From positions 1-64,000 of the forward strand of contig NZ_BMWC01000017.1 of assembly GCF_014651035.1 (NCBI RefSeq): 64,000 nt of DNA, given 5' to 3'. Source of the stretch: Streptomyces lomondensis (GTDB lineage Bacteria > Actinomycetota > Actinomycetes > Streptomycetales > Streptomycetaceae). The notes under the pieces were generated by a model, which was given only the letters and a program-made list of their open reading frames with translations, was not told the DNA's origin and ran no database searches. Shown in pieces: positions 8,557 to 16,663 of this stretch; within the stretch, counting starts at the first letter, position 1; every line of letters begins with the position of its first letter. The translations under genes were made by a program, and so were the position numbers.

Positions 8557-9735
8557 TCAGCGGCGTACCCGCGGCATCCCCAGCCCGAGCCACGAGATGA
8601 TCTCCCGCTGGATCTCGTTGTTGCCGCCGCCGAAGGTGAAGATGACCGCCGAGCGGTAGCCGCGTTCCAGTTCGCCGCGCAGGACCGCGCCCGCCGAGCC
8701 CTCCTTCAGGGCGCCGGGGGCGGCGACGATCTCCATGAGCCAGGCGTAGGCGTCGCGCCGGGCCTCGGAGCCGTAGACCTTGACGGCGGAGGCCTCCTGC
8801 GGGGTGAGCGTGCCGTCCTGGACGGCGCCGACCATCCGCCAGTTGAGCAGTTTCAGCGCGTCCAGCCGGGCGTGGGTGCGGGCCAGGAGGCGGCGTACCC
8901 AGGGCAGGTCGGCGACGCGGCGGCCGTCGGCGAGCTTGGTCTCCATGGCCCAGCGCTGCACGTCGTGCAGGGCGCGGATCGCCATGGTGCCGTGGGCGGC
9001 CAGGGTGACGCGTTCGTGGTTGAGCTGGTTGGTGATCAGCCGCCAGCCCTGGTTCTCGGCGCCGACCCGGTGGGAGACGGGGACCCGGACGTTCTCGTAG
9101 TAGCTGGCCGTGGTGTCGTGCGAGGCGAGGGTGTTGATGAGGGTGCAGGAGTAGCCGGGAGCGGAGGTCGGCACCAGGAGCATGGTGATGCCCTTGTGCG
9201 GCGGGGCGGCGGGGTCGGTGCGCACGGCCAGCCACACCCAGTCGGCGGTGTCGCCGTTGGTCGTCCAGATCTTCTGGCCGTTCACGACATACTCGTCGCC
9301 GTCCCGTACCGCGCGGGTCCGCAGCGACGCGAGGTCGGTGCCCGCGCCGGGCTCGCTGTAGCCGATGGCGAAGTCGATCTCGCCGGCGAGGATCTTCGGC
9401 AGGAAGTACGCCTTCTGCTCGTCGGTGCCGTACCTCATGATCGTCGGGCCGACGGTGTTCAGCGCCATCAGCGGCAGCGGGACGCCGGCCTGGGCGGCCT
9501 CGTCGAAGAAGATGAACTGCTCCATAGCCGTCAGGCCGCGCCCGCCGTACTCCCGGGGCCAGCCCACGCCGAGCCGGCCGTCCGCGCCGAGCCGCCGGAT
9601 GGTCTCGCGGTAGAACCGCTTCTGGGCGGCCGGGTCGCTGTGCCGCGCGTAGGCGTTGTCGGGGACCAGTTCGGCGAAGTACGCGCGCAGTTCGCTGCGC
9701 AGCCGCTGCTGCTCGGGCGTGTAGTCGAGGTGCAC
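8557..9735 (-). CDS. Acyl-CoA dehydrogenase
   Basis: The GTG at 9735 is preferred because GGAGG lies 6 bp upstream and the protein then begins VHLDYTPEQQRLR, matching the family N-terminus; it is 392 residues long. FAD- and substrate-binding signatures are present: IGYSEPGAGTDLASL (about residue 125), GQKIWTTNGDTADW (about 150), and the C-terminal FTFGGGNNEIQREII, typical of the FadE branch acting on sterol side chains or long acyl-CoAs. It would oxidise an acyl-CoA to the enoyl-CoA with electrons passed to ETF. It is isolated from other beta-oxidation genes here. Confidence 0.88.
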   Translation of the reverse strand: MHLDYTPEQQRLRSELRAYFAELVPDNAYARHSDPAAQKRFYRETIRRLGADGRLGVGWPREYGGRGLTAMEQFIFFDEAAQAGVPLPLMALNTVGPTIMRYGTDEQKAYFLPKILAGEIDFAIGYSEPGAGTDLASLRTRAVRDGDEYVVNGQKIWTTNGDTADWVWLAVRTDPAAPPHKGITMLLVPTSAPGYSCTLINTLASHDTTASYYENVRVPVSHRVGAENQGWRLITNQLNHERVTLAAHGTMAIRALHDVQRWAMETKLADGRRVADLPWVRRLLARTHARLDALKLLNWRMVGAVQDGTLTPQEASAVKVYGSEARRDAYAWLMEIVAAPGALKEGSAGAVLRGELERGYRSAVIFTFGGGNNEIQREIISWLGLGMPRVRR

Positions 9736-9841
9736 GGCGCCTCCAGGGTCCGCAGGCCGGTCCTGTCGGCGCACACCGTAGAACGTGTTTCAGAAATTGG
9801 GAATGGCGATGCCTCCGCGGGGTGTTGGTCGGGGTGTCGGC

Positions 9842-10216
9842 TCAGTTCAGCGTCGCGAGGAAGTCCGTGCACGCCCGCGCGCACGCGCGGCACGCCGCCG
9901 CCGAGTCCTCCGCCCCGGGCTGCCGGTCGAAGACATGGGCGGCCTCCAGGCAGACGGTCCGGCACCACTCCACCTGGACGCGGATGCTGGTCTCGTCCAC
10001 CTGGTTCTGCTCGGACAGCACACGGCAGGTCGCGTCGCAGACCTCCGCGCACATGATGCCCTTGCGCCGTACGAGTTCCTGGTTCTCGGTGCCGTCGGGA
10101 TCCACGAGGCTCGCGCGCAGCGCACAGGCCCGGGCGCACTCGGTGCAGGCCTGCGCACAGGCGAAGCGGTCCTCCAGGAACCGGAACAGCTCCTGCTGGG
10201 ATGTCGTCGAAGTCAC
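9842..10216 (-). CDS. Four-helix bundle copper-binding (DUF326-type) protein
   Basis: From the GTG at 10216 the product is 124 residues with ten Cys in a regular pattern: CAQACTECARAC, CAEVCDATC, WCRTVC and CRACARAC. This is the core of the small four-helix copper-storage/ferredoxin-like family (DUF326, Csp-like). It likely binds Cu(I) in the cytosol. The upstream extension to 10327 is GC-rich and unconserved. It is divergent from the ChaB-like gene. Confidence 0.82.
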   Translation of the reverse strand: MTSTTSQQELFRFLEDRFACAQACTECARACALRASLVDPDGTENQELVRRKGIMCAEVCDATCRVLSEQNQVDETSIRVQVEWCRTVCLEAAHVFDRQPGAEDSAAACRACARACTDFLATLN

Positions 10217-10340
10217 ACCGCGCGGGTAGCCCCGGGCCTGCCGGTCAAACCCGTGTTCCCACGGGCCGCGCCCCCGTTTTCCGGCCCCGTCGGCGGGCAC
10301 CCGGCCGGCCCCGGAACGACCACGCACGGAGGTGAGTCAC

Positions 10341-10781
10341 ATGCCCGGGCGACAGGAGCTTCCCTCGACCCTGGAGCGGTCCTCCGAGGAGGCGCAGCGC
10401 ACCTGGATCAAGGCGCACGACTCGGCCGTGGAGCAGTACGGCGAGGGCGAGCGCGCGCACCGCACGGCGTTCGGCGCGCTGAAGCACACGCATGAGAAGG
10501 TCGGCGACCACTGGGAGCGCAAGGAGGGCGGCCGCAAGGGCCCCTCCGACCCGCGCTCGGCCCGGCCCCGGCAGCAGGGCGGCCGCAGCGGCGAGGGCGT
10601 CGACGAGCAGGCCTCGAAGGCACACCTCTACGACCTCGCGAAGCGGCTGGGCGTCGAGGGGCGGTCGCGCATGTCCAAGGCGGAGCTGCTGGACGCCGTC
10701 CGCAAGGAGAACCGCTCGCGGACCAGGTCCTCGCGGACGTCGTCCCGGTCCTCGTCGGGCTCCTCCTCGCGATCGAGGTGA
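10341..10781 (+). CDS. ChaB/Rho N-terminal domain protein
   Basis: The ATG at 10341 follows GGAGG at 8-10 bp. The 146-residue product has a ChaB-like N-terminal domain (LPSTLERSSEEAQRTWIKAH...GEGERAHRTAFGALKH) over residues 5-60, a basic linker, and a Rho N-terminal/SAP-like helical motif (LYDLAKRLGVEGRSRMSKAE) around residues 95-120, ending in an Arg-Ser-rich tail. A nucleic-acid-binding stress protein is likely; the exact role is unknown. Confidence 0.8.
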   Translation: MPGRQELPSTLERSSEEAQRTWIKAHDSAVEQYGEGERAHRTAFGALKHTHEKVGDHWERKEGGRKGPSDPRSARPRQQGGRSGEGVDEQASKAHLYDLAKRLGVEGRSRMSKAELLDAVRKENRSRTRSSRTSSRSSSGSSSRSR

Positions 10782-10818
10782 GCCGGTTCACGGTGCGGAC
10801 CAGGGGTACCCGCGTGCC

Positions 10819-11184
10819 ATGAATACCGCATGGATGGAGCTGGCCGCGGGCCGTGGCGCCCTCGGCATCGGGCTGGTCGTGGCGGGTGTGGTGGTCGTGG
10901 GCCTGCTGCTGGGGGCCTTCGTCCTCGGCTTCCGCGCCAAGCGCAGGGAGCTGCCCACACCGCGGCCGGAGGAGCAGCCGCGCATGCCGGCCGGGGGCCC
11001 GGTCCGCGAGACGCGTGAGCGCCGGGAGCCCGATGAGGTGCCGCGAAGCGAGGACCGTCTGACGCCGCACCAGCTGAAGGGCCACGGCAACCAGGGCGAC
11101 CGGACGAGCGCGTCGCAGGAGCGCCCGCGCTGGAACGAGGGCAGCAGCGGTTCGTTCGGCAGCGGCGGCGCGGGCGGCCGCTGA
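10819..11184 (+). CDS. DUF6479-type small membrane protein
   Basis: The 121-residue protein has a single N-terminal transmembrane helix (GLVVAGVVVVGLLLGAFVLG, about residues 18-38), a basic stop-transfer (FRAKRR) and a long hydrophilic tail rich in Pro, Glu and Arg ending in a Gly-Ser-rich segment. This layout matches DUF6479 proteins known from Streptomyces. Function is unknown. It lies 37 bp after the ChaB-like gene and may share its transcript. Confidence 0.75.
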   Translation: MNTAWMELAAGRGALGIGLVVAGVVVVGLLLGAFVLGFRAKRRELPTPRPEEQPRMPAGGPVRETRERREPDEVPRSEDRLTPHQLKGHGNQGDRTSASQERPRWNEGSSGSFGSGGAGGR

Positions 11185-11278
11185 GCCGCCGCCCCGGCAG
11201 CCCTGAGGCCCTGACGTCCTTCGTCCCCAGCCGCCCGCCCCAGTCGTACATCACGTCGTACACAGGGAAGTGAGAACC

Positions 11279-11629
11279 ATGGCCGATCCCGCCCGCAACA
11301 CCTTGCCGCTGCCCGACTACGACCATCTGCCGATCGGCGGCCTGGAGAGCCGTGTGCGCTCGCTGTCGGCGGACGAGGTCGAGGAACTGCTGGCGTACGA
11401 GCGGTCGCACGCCGACCGGCTGCCGGTGACCGAGCTGCTGGGCGCCCGGCTGGAGCAGTTGCGTGCGGGCGCGGAACCGACGTCCGGCGACCCGGGCGCC
11501 CTGCGCCCCGAGACGGGCGAGGGGCACGGTGGCTCTCCGGTGTCGCCCGCCACGTCGCCGGAGCCGTTCAGCGCGCCGCCGCACGGCACGCCCGACCAGC
11601 CGGGCAAGCCGAAGGGCGACCGCAGGTAG
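11279..11629 (+). CDS. Conserved hypothetical protein (helical N-terminus, disordered tail)
   Basis: The ATG at 11279 after GGGAAGTGA gives 116 residues. The first 60 form a conserved-looking domain (LPLPDYDHLPIGGLESRVRSL...YERSHADRLPVTELLGARLE); the rest is low-complexity Pro/Gly/Ser. Proteins of this shape are common in actinomycetes beside small stress proteins. No function can be assigned. Confidence 0.7.
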   Translation: MADPARNTLPLPDYDHLPIGGLESRVRSLSADEVEELLAYERSHADRLPVTELLGARLEQLRAGAEPTSGDPGALRPETGEGHGGSPVSPATSPEPFSAPPHGTPDQPGKPKGDRR

Positions 11630-11676
11630 GCGTCACCGCGTCACCGCGTCACCGCCGAGCAGCTTCGGCCAGTCGG

Positions 11677-11705
11677 AAGGGCCCGTGCCTGTGCACGGGC
11701 CCTTT
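11677..11705 (+). terminator. Rho-independent-type terminator
   Basis: A perfect 12-bp stem, AAGGGCCCGTGC and GCACGGGCCCTT with a CTGT loop, followed by T, lies 48 bp past the stop at 11629. It should end the transcript of the three small genes before the permease promoter. Confidence 0.75.
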
Positions 11706-11846
11706 GCCATGCCCGGAGTCCTGCACGAGCGAGTCCCGTGAGATGCCTCCGAAACATTCCCTTCACGCAGGAAGTATTTAGGGGTAACGACCGCTGCCTA
11801 CCGTGCCTGCCTTGTCGGTCCCCAACCCGCAGCAAGGAGGCGTGGC

Positions 11847-13511
11847 ATGAGTACGGAGCCACGACTGGCAGAAGTCGTCGAGCCGGAACCCGCGCAGAAG
11901 GCAGCGCGGGGTACGGACCAGGCCGTCAAGGAGACCCTGGAGGACTACACCCTCCGCTTCGCGCCGCGCAGTTACCGGCGCTGGACTCCGATGGTGGTGG
12001 CGACGACCGCGCTCGGCGGCATCGCCTACATGGCGGACTTCTCCATCGGCGCCGGCATCGGTCTGGCCCACGGCACCGGCAACGCGCTCCTCGCGATCGC
12101 CGTCGCCGCCGTCGTCATCTTCGTGACCGGCTTCCCGCTCGCCTACTACGGGGCCCGCTACAACATCGACCTGGACCTGATCACCCGCGGCTCCGGCTTC
12201 GGCTACTTCGGCTCCGTCCTCACCAGCGTCATCTTCGCCAGCTTCACCTTCATCTTCTTCGCCCTCGAGGGCTCGATCATGGCCCAGGGCCTGAAGCTGG
12301 GCCTCGGACTGCCGCTGTGGCTGGGCTACCTGGTCTCCACGCTCATGGTGATCCCGCTGGTCATCTACGGCATGACGGCACTGAGCAAGCTCCAGGTGTG
12401 GACCACGCCGATCTGGCTGCTGCTGATGGTCGGCCCGCTGGTGTACCTGGTCGCCACCGACCCGGGGAGCGTCGACCGCTTCCTCGCCTACGCGGGCACC
12501 GACGGCGACGGCGGCGTCAACACCGCCTCCGTCCTGCTGGGCGCGGGCGTGTGCCTGTCGCTGATCGCGCAGATCGGCGAGCAGATCGACTACCTGCGGT
12601 TCATGCCGCCCAAGACCGAGGCGAACAAGCGCGCCTGGTGGACGGCCGTGGTGATGGCCGGCCCGGGCTGGGTGGTGCTCGGCGCGCTGAAGCAGGCCAT
12701 CGGGGTGTTCCTCGCGGTCTACATCATCGCCGAGGTCGGAGCGAGTGCCGCGCCCGAGCCGATCCAGCAGTTCAAGCACGCCTTCGACGCGATGCTGCCG
12801 TCCTGGATCGTCGTCCCGCTGGCCGTGGCCCTGGTCGTGATCAGCCAGATCAAGATCAACGTGACGAACGCGTACTCCGGCTCCCTCGCCTGGACCAACT
12901 CCTTCACCCGCGTCACGAAGCGCTACCCGGGCCGGATGGTCTTCGTCCTGGTCAACCTGGGCTTCGCGCTCGCCCTGATGGAGGCCGACATGTTCAGCTT
13001 CCTCAACAGCATCCTGGGCTTCTACTCGAACTGCGCGATCGCCTGGGTGGTCACCGTGGCCACGGACATCGGCGTCAACAAGTACGTGCTGAAGCTGTCC
13101 CCGCACGCCCCCGAGTTCCGCCGCGGCATGCTCTACGCCGTCAACCCGGTCGGTGTCGTGGCGTTCGTCGCCGCGTCCGCGCTGTCCATCGCCATGTACT
13201 TCCACGCGCTGGGCGACACGCTCCAGCCGTACTCCCCCGTCGCCGCGGCCGTCATCGCCTTCGTCCTCACGCCGCTGATGGCCGTGGCCACCAAGGGCCG
13301 GTACTACCTGCGCCGCACCGACGACGGCATCGCCGAGCCGCTCCTGGACGAGGACGGCAACCCCAGCGCCGTCGCCTACGAGTGCCACGTGTGCCGGCAG
13401 CAGTTCGAGCGCCCGGACGTGGCCGCCTGCCAGACCCATGACGCGGTCGTCTGCTCGCTCTGCCTGAGCACCGACAAGGTCGGCGACCACGTCCTGCCGG
13501 CAGCGGTCTGA
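11847..13511 (+). CDS. NCS1-family nucleobase:cation symporter with Cys-rich tail
   Basis: The 554-residue membrane protein has about 12 hydrophobic helices and NCS1 signatures (YTLRFAPRSYRRWTPMVVAT near residue 33, RYNIDLDLITRGSGFGYFGS near 103, NAYSGSLAWTNSF near 340). It likely imports cytosine, a purine or a related compound with a cation. AAGGAGG precedes the ATG. The last 44 residues are unusual: CHVC at 513-516 and CSLC at 536-539, with C528 and H531 between, form a probable zinc ribbon or knuckle on the cytosolic side, which standard NCS1 transporters lack. Confidence 0.87.
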   Translation: MSTEPRLAEVVEPEPAQKAARGTDQAVKETLEDYTLRFAPRSYRRWTPMVVATTALGGIAYMADFSIGAGIGLAHGTGNALLAIAVAAVVIFVTGFPLAYYGARYNIDLDLITRGSGFGYFGSVLTSVIFASFTFIFFALEGSIMAQGLKLGLGLPLWLGYLVSTLMVIPLVIYGMTALSKLQVWTTPIWLLLMVGPLVYLVATDPGSVDRFLAYAGTDGDGGVNTASVLLGAGVCLSLIAQIGEQIDYLRFMPPKTEANKRAWWTAVVMAGPGWVVLGALKQAIGVFLAVYIIAEVGASAAPEPIQQFKHAFDAMLPSWIVVPLAVALVVISQIKINVTNAYSGSLAWTNSFTRVTKRYPGRMVFVLVNLGFALALMEADMFSFLNSILGFYSNCAIAWVVTVATDIGVNKYVLKLSPHAPEFRRGMLYAVNPVGVVAFVAASALSIAMYFHALGDTLQPYSPVAAAVIAFVLTPLMAVATKGRYYLRRTDDGIAEPLLDEDGNPSAVAYECHVCRQQFERPDVAACQTHDAVVCSLCLSTDKVGDHVLPAAV

Positions 13512-13518
13512 CCCCCTG

Positions 13519-13546
13519 GGCGGGAGCGCCGCGCGGCGCTCCCGCC
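13519..13546 (+). terminator. Terminator hairpin after the permease
   Basis: GGCGGGAGCGCC and GGCGCTCCCGCC form a perfect 12-bp stem with a GCGC loop 8 bp after the permease stop. No T-run follows, as is common in Streptomyces. Confidence 0.65.
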
Positions 13547-13641
13547 TCCGGGGCCCTCGCAGACGAGCGGCATGAGCGCGCGGCATACTGATCTCCGCTG
13601 CGCGGCGACCAGGCCGACGGGCGGAGAGGGGACGGCGGGAC

Positions 13642-14097
13642 GTGACCACCGAAGGACCGGGCGGGCGGGGAACGCCCGACGAGCCGGACGGCGTTCCCTC
13701 GATCCCGGACGAGGTGTGGTCGCGGTTCCTGACGGACAGCGAGTCCGCCATACGCGCCTCGGCGCCCCGGGAACCCTCCGCGACGGAGCGTGCGGCGGGA
13801 CGGCGGCCCCAATCCCCGCACGCCGTCGGCGATTTGTGGCAGCCGGAGGAGCTGTGGGTGCGCGTGGCGTGGCGGGACCTGGACCGCGGTGCCAAGGTCC
13901 GGCGCGTGGGACGTGTCGTCGCCACCGCCGCCGCCGTGGCGCTGGCCCTCGGGGCCTGGTCCCAGCTGTCCACCGGTGCGGGCCCCGGCAGCCGGCCGGG
14001 GACGGGCACCGTGCGGCAGGTGGAGGGGGCGACCGCGAGGATGCCCACGACCACTCCCTTCCCGTCCGGAACCCCCGTCCCGGAGCCGTCCAGGTAG
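13642..14097 (+). CDS. Hypothetical single-pass membrane protein
   Basis: The 151-residue protein uses a GTG start. Its N-terminal half contains the segment IPDEVWSRFLTDSESAIRAS often seen in Streptomyces membrane-anchored proteins of unknown role, then one transmembrane helix (VVATAAAVALALGAWSQL, about residues 90-108) and a short Pro/Thr-rich outer tail. It precedes the antiporter operon by about 130 bp. No function is known. Confidence 0.7.
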   Translation: MTTEGPGGRGTPDEPDGVPSIPDEVWSRFLTDSESAIRASAPREPSATERAAGRRPQSPHAVGDLWQPEELWVRVAWRDLDRGAKVRRVGRVVATAAAVALALGAWSQLSTGAGPGSRPGTGTVRQVEGATARMPTTTPFPSGTPVPEPSR

Positions 14098-14229
14098 CAC
14101 ACGCAGGACGGGTACGGTCCCGCCCGGCCGCTTAGGATGACCTCACAGGCCGGATCTGGGCGCTCGTCCGGGCGCGGCCCCCCGCAGGCGAGTCACCGGA
14201 ACGCGCACGCCGACCGAAGGGGGACAGAG

Positions 14230-14715
14230 ATGAGCGCGCCGCGCCTCAGCAGTACGCCGTTGCCGGGCATAGGTGTCCGCTACGACCTGACGACGCGGGA
14301 CAGCCGCCGCCTGTCCGTGGTCGCCCACCGCGACGGCCACCGGACGATCAGCGCCTACCGCGAGGACGACCCCGACGCGTGTGACCTGTCGGTGCGCCTG
14401 ACGGCGGAGGAGGCGGCCGCGCTCATCGACGCGCTGATGCCCGCCCACCACACGCCGAACCTGCTGTCCACCACCGACCTGGGCCTCGTCGCCGAGCGGA
14501 TCGAACTGCCCGGCTCCTCGCACTGGAACGGGCGGCTGCTGGGCGAGTCCCGGCTCCGCACCGACACCGGCGCGTCCGTCGTGGCGGTGCTGCGCCGGGC
14601 CGAGGCGATCCCCTCCCCCGCCCCGGACTTCCGGCTCGCCGGCGGTGACATCCTCATCGTCATCGGGACCCGCGAGGGCGTGGAGGCGGCCGCCGCGATA
14701 CTCGGGAGGGACTGA
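14230..14715 (+). CDS. Antiporter regulatory subunit, TrkA-C/KhtT-like
   Basis: Starting at the ATG after GAAGGGGGACAGAG, this 161-residue soluble protein has a small N-terminal domain (LPGIGVRYDLTTRD) and a C-terminal RCK_C/TrkA_C fold (GASVVAVLRRAEAIPSPAPDF...GGDILIVIGTREGVEAAA). KhtT-type subunits bind nucleotides or c-di-AMP and gate a CPA2 antiporter. The transporter gene follows after 6 bp, so the pair forms an operon and a complex. Confidence 0.86.
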   Translation: MSAPRLSSTPLPGIGVRYDLTTRDSRRLSVVAHRDGHRTISAYREDDPDACDLSVRLTAEEAAALIDALMPAHHTPNLLSTTDLGLVAERIELPGSSHWNGRLLGESRLRTDTGASVVAVLRRAEAIPSPAPDFRLAGGDILIVIGTREGVEAAAAILGRD

Positions 14716-14721
14716 TCCGCC

Positions 14722-15963
14722 ATGCACTCCTCCGCGGTCTTCCTGATCGAGTTCGGCTGCCTCATCCTCGGGCTCGGGCTGCTCGGCCGGTTCGCCGGAC
14801 GTTTCCGTTTCTCGCCGATCCCGCTCTACCTGCTGGCCGGGCTCGCCTTCGGCGAGGGCGGGCTGCTGCCGCTGGGCGCCAGCGAGGACTTCGTCGCCGT
14901 GGGCGCGGAGATCGGCGTCATCCTGCTGCTGCTCATGCTGGGCCTGGAGTACACGGCCGCCGACCTCGTCTCCAACCTCAGGACCCACTACACCGCCGGG
15001 ATCGTCGACGCCGTCCTCAACGCCCTGCCCGGCGCGGCGCTGGCCCTGCTGCTCGGCTGGGGGCCGGTCGCCGCCGTCGTGCTGGCCGGCGTCACCTGGG
15101 TGTCGTCCTCCGGCGTCATCGCCAAGATCCTCGGCGAGCTGGGGCGGCTCGGCAACCGCGAGACCCCGGCCATCCTGAGCATCCTGGTCCTCGAGGACCT
15201 GTCCATGGCGGTCTACCTGCCCATCGTCACGGCCCTGCTGGCCGGGGTGAGCCTGGCCGCGGGCGCGCTCACGCTGGCCATCGCCCTCGGGGTGGCGGCG
15301 CTCGTGCTGGTCCTCGCGGTGCGCTTCGGCCGGCACGTCTCCCGCTTCGTCTCCAGCGACGACCCCGAGAAGCTGCTGCTGGTCGTGCTGGGAGTGACCC
15401 TCGTGGTCGCCGGGGTCGCCCAGCAGTTGCAGGTGTCCGCCGCCGTGGGCGCGTTCCTGGTCGGCATCGCCCTGTCCGGTGAGGTCGCCGAGGGCGCGTC
15501 GAGTCTGCTGGCGCCGCTGCGGGACCTGTTCGCCGCGGTGTTCTTCGTCTTCTTCGGCCTGCACACCGACCCGGCCAGCATCCCGCCCGTCCTGCTGCCC
15601 GCCCTCGCGCTGGCCGCCGTCACCACACTGACGAAGATCGCCACCGGCTACTGGGCCGCGCGCCGCGCCGGGATCGGGCCCAAGGGCCGCTGGCGCGCCG
15701 GCGGGACGCTCGTGGTCCGCGGCGAGTTCTCCATCGTCATCGCCGGGCTCGCCGTGACGGCCGGCATCGAGCCGTCCCTCGGCCCCCTGGCGACGGCGTA
15801 CGTCCTCATCCTGGTCCTCCTCGGCCCGCTGACCGCCCGCTGGACCGAGCCGCTGGCCACCCGACTGACCGGCCGCCGCGCACGCCGGAGGCCGGCCGGG
15901 ACGGCGGTTCCGCCGGGCGACCACGAGACGATCGAGGGCCAGGACACGGTCGGCCGCGCCTGA
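14722..15963 (+). CDS. CPA2-family cation:proton antiporter (KhtU-like)
   Basis: The 413-residue protein has 11-13 hydrophobic helices, the Na+/H+ exchanger fold, LLMLGLEYTAADL near residue 73, and the SSSGVIAKIL segment near residue 130. Unlike KefB/KefC it has no RCK domain of its own; regulation comes from the separate KhtT-like protein encoded just upstream. It probably exports K+ in exchange for H+ at the cytoplasmic membrane, helping with turgor and alkaline pH. Confidence 0.87.
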   Translation: MHSSAVFLIEFGCLILGLGLLGRFAGRFRFSPIPLYLLAGLAFGEGGLLPLGASEDFVAVGAEIGVILLLLMLGLEYTAADLVSNLRTHYTAGIVDAVLNALPGAALALLLGWGPVAAVVLAGVTWVSSSGVIAKILGELGRLGNRETPAILSILVLEDLSMAVYLPIVTALLAGVSLAAGALTLAIALGVAALVLVLAVRFGRHVSRFVSSDDPEKLLLVVLGVTLVVAGVAQQLQVSAAVGAFLVGIALSGEVAEGASSLLAPLRDLFAAVFFVFFGLHTDPASIPPVLLPALALAAVTTLTKIATGYWAARRAGIGPKGRWRAGGTLVVRGEFSIVIAGLAVTAGIEPSLGPLATAYVLILVLLGPLTARWTEPLATRLTGRRARRRPAGTAVPPGDHETIEGQDTVGRA

Positions 15964-16026
15964 CACCGGTGAGGGCCTGCGTACGGGCGTCGCCCACCGG
16001 ACGAGACCGCGGAACCGCCGCCCGGT

Positions 16027-16608
16027 TCAGCCCGTCTTCCACCCCCGCCGGGTGTCGATCCGCTCCCATTCCGCGTCCCACTGCGCCATCCGCCGCCGGT
16101 CGAGGCACAGCCGGACCAGCCAGGCGACTCCCAGCACCGCGCCGCCCGCGAACGCCCCGGCCAGGACGCCGCCCACGGTGGTGTGCAGCCAGGCCTCTCC
16201 GGGGGACACCGGTGGGGTCGTGATGTCGCCGCTGCGGTCCACCCACACGGAGATCGTGCTCCCGGCGGGAGCCCTGGGCGGCACCCGTGCCTCCTCCGTG
16301 TGCGCCGAGCCGTCCGGCGCGGTCCACCGCACCTTGCCCCAGACCCGGTGGTCGCTCGCCGCGCGGGCCGGGGACGGGCCGGGCGCGTCCGCGACGAGGG
16401 CCGCCGCGACCTGACGGCTCTCGGCCCGCTGCCGTTCGACGGCCCGCTCGACTGCGTCCGCCGCCATCGCCCCGGCGACCAGCCCGCCCAGCAGGGCGAA
16501 GACCCAGCCGGCGAGCACCACCCAGGCTTCGACGACGTCGATGCGCCGCTTGAGCGCGTTGCGTCGCCACCGCCAGCACCGCACGGTCGTACGCTCTGAC
16601 GCTTCCAT
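16027..16608 (-). CDS. Rv1733c-family membrane protein
   Basis: The start at 16608 gives 193 residues beginning MEASERTTVRCWRWRRN. Two transmembrane helices (about residues 25-48 and 140-165) flank an extracytoplasmic region with KVRWTAPDGSAHTEEARV and AGSTISVWVDRSGDITTPP, which is the Rv1733c/SCO pattern common in actinobacteria. Function is unknown. An 18-codon longer start at 16662 is possible. Confidence 0.75.
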   Translation of the reverse strand: MEASERTTVRCWRWRRNALKRRIDVVEAWVVLAGWVFALLGGLVAGAMAADAVERAVERQRAESRQVAAALVADAPGPSPARAASDHRVWGKVRWTAPDGSAHTEEARVPPRAPAGSTISVWVDRSGDITTPPVSPGEAWLHTTVGGVLAGAFAGGAVLGVAWLVRLCLDRRRMAQWDAEWERIDTRRGWKTG

Positions 16609-16663
16609 CGGCCGACACCCCCTCGTGAGCACCGGCGCTCCCTTCCAGTGTGCTCCCGACACG

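Noticed and set aside
11778..14102. Minus-strand frame of 774 codons
   Set aside because: Antisense to the NCS1 permease and membrane protein genes with no recognisable domains.
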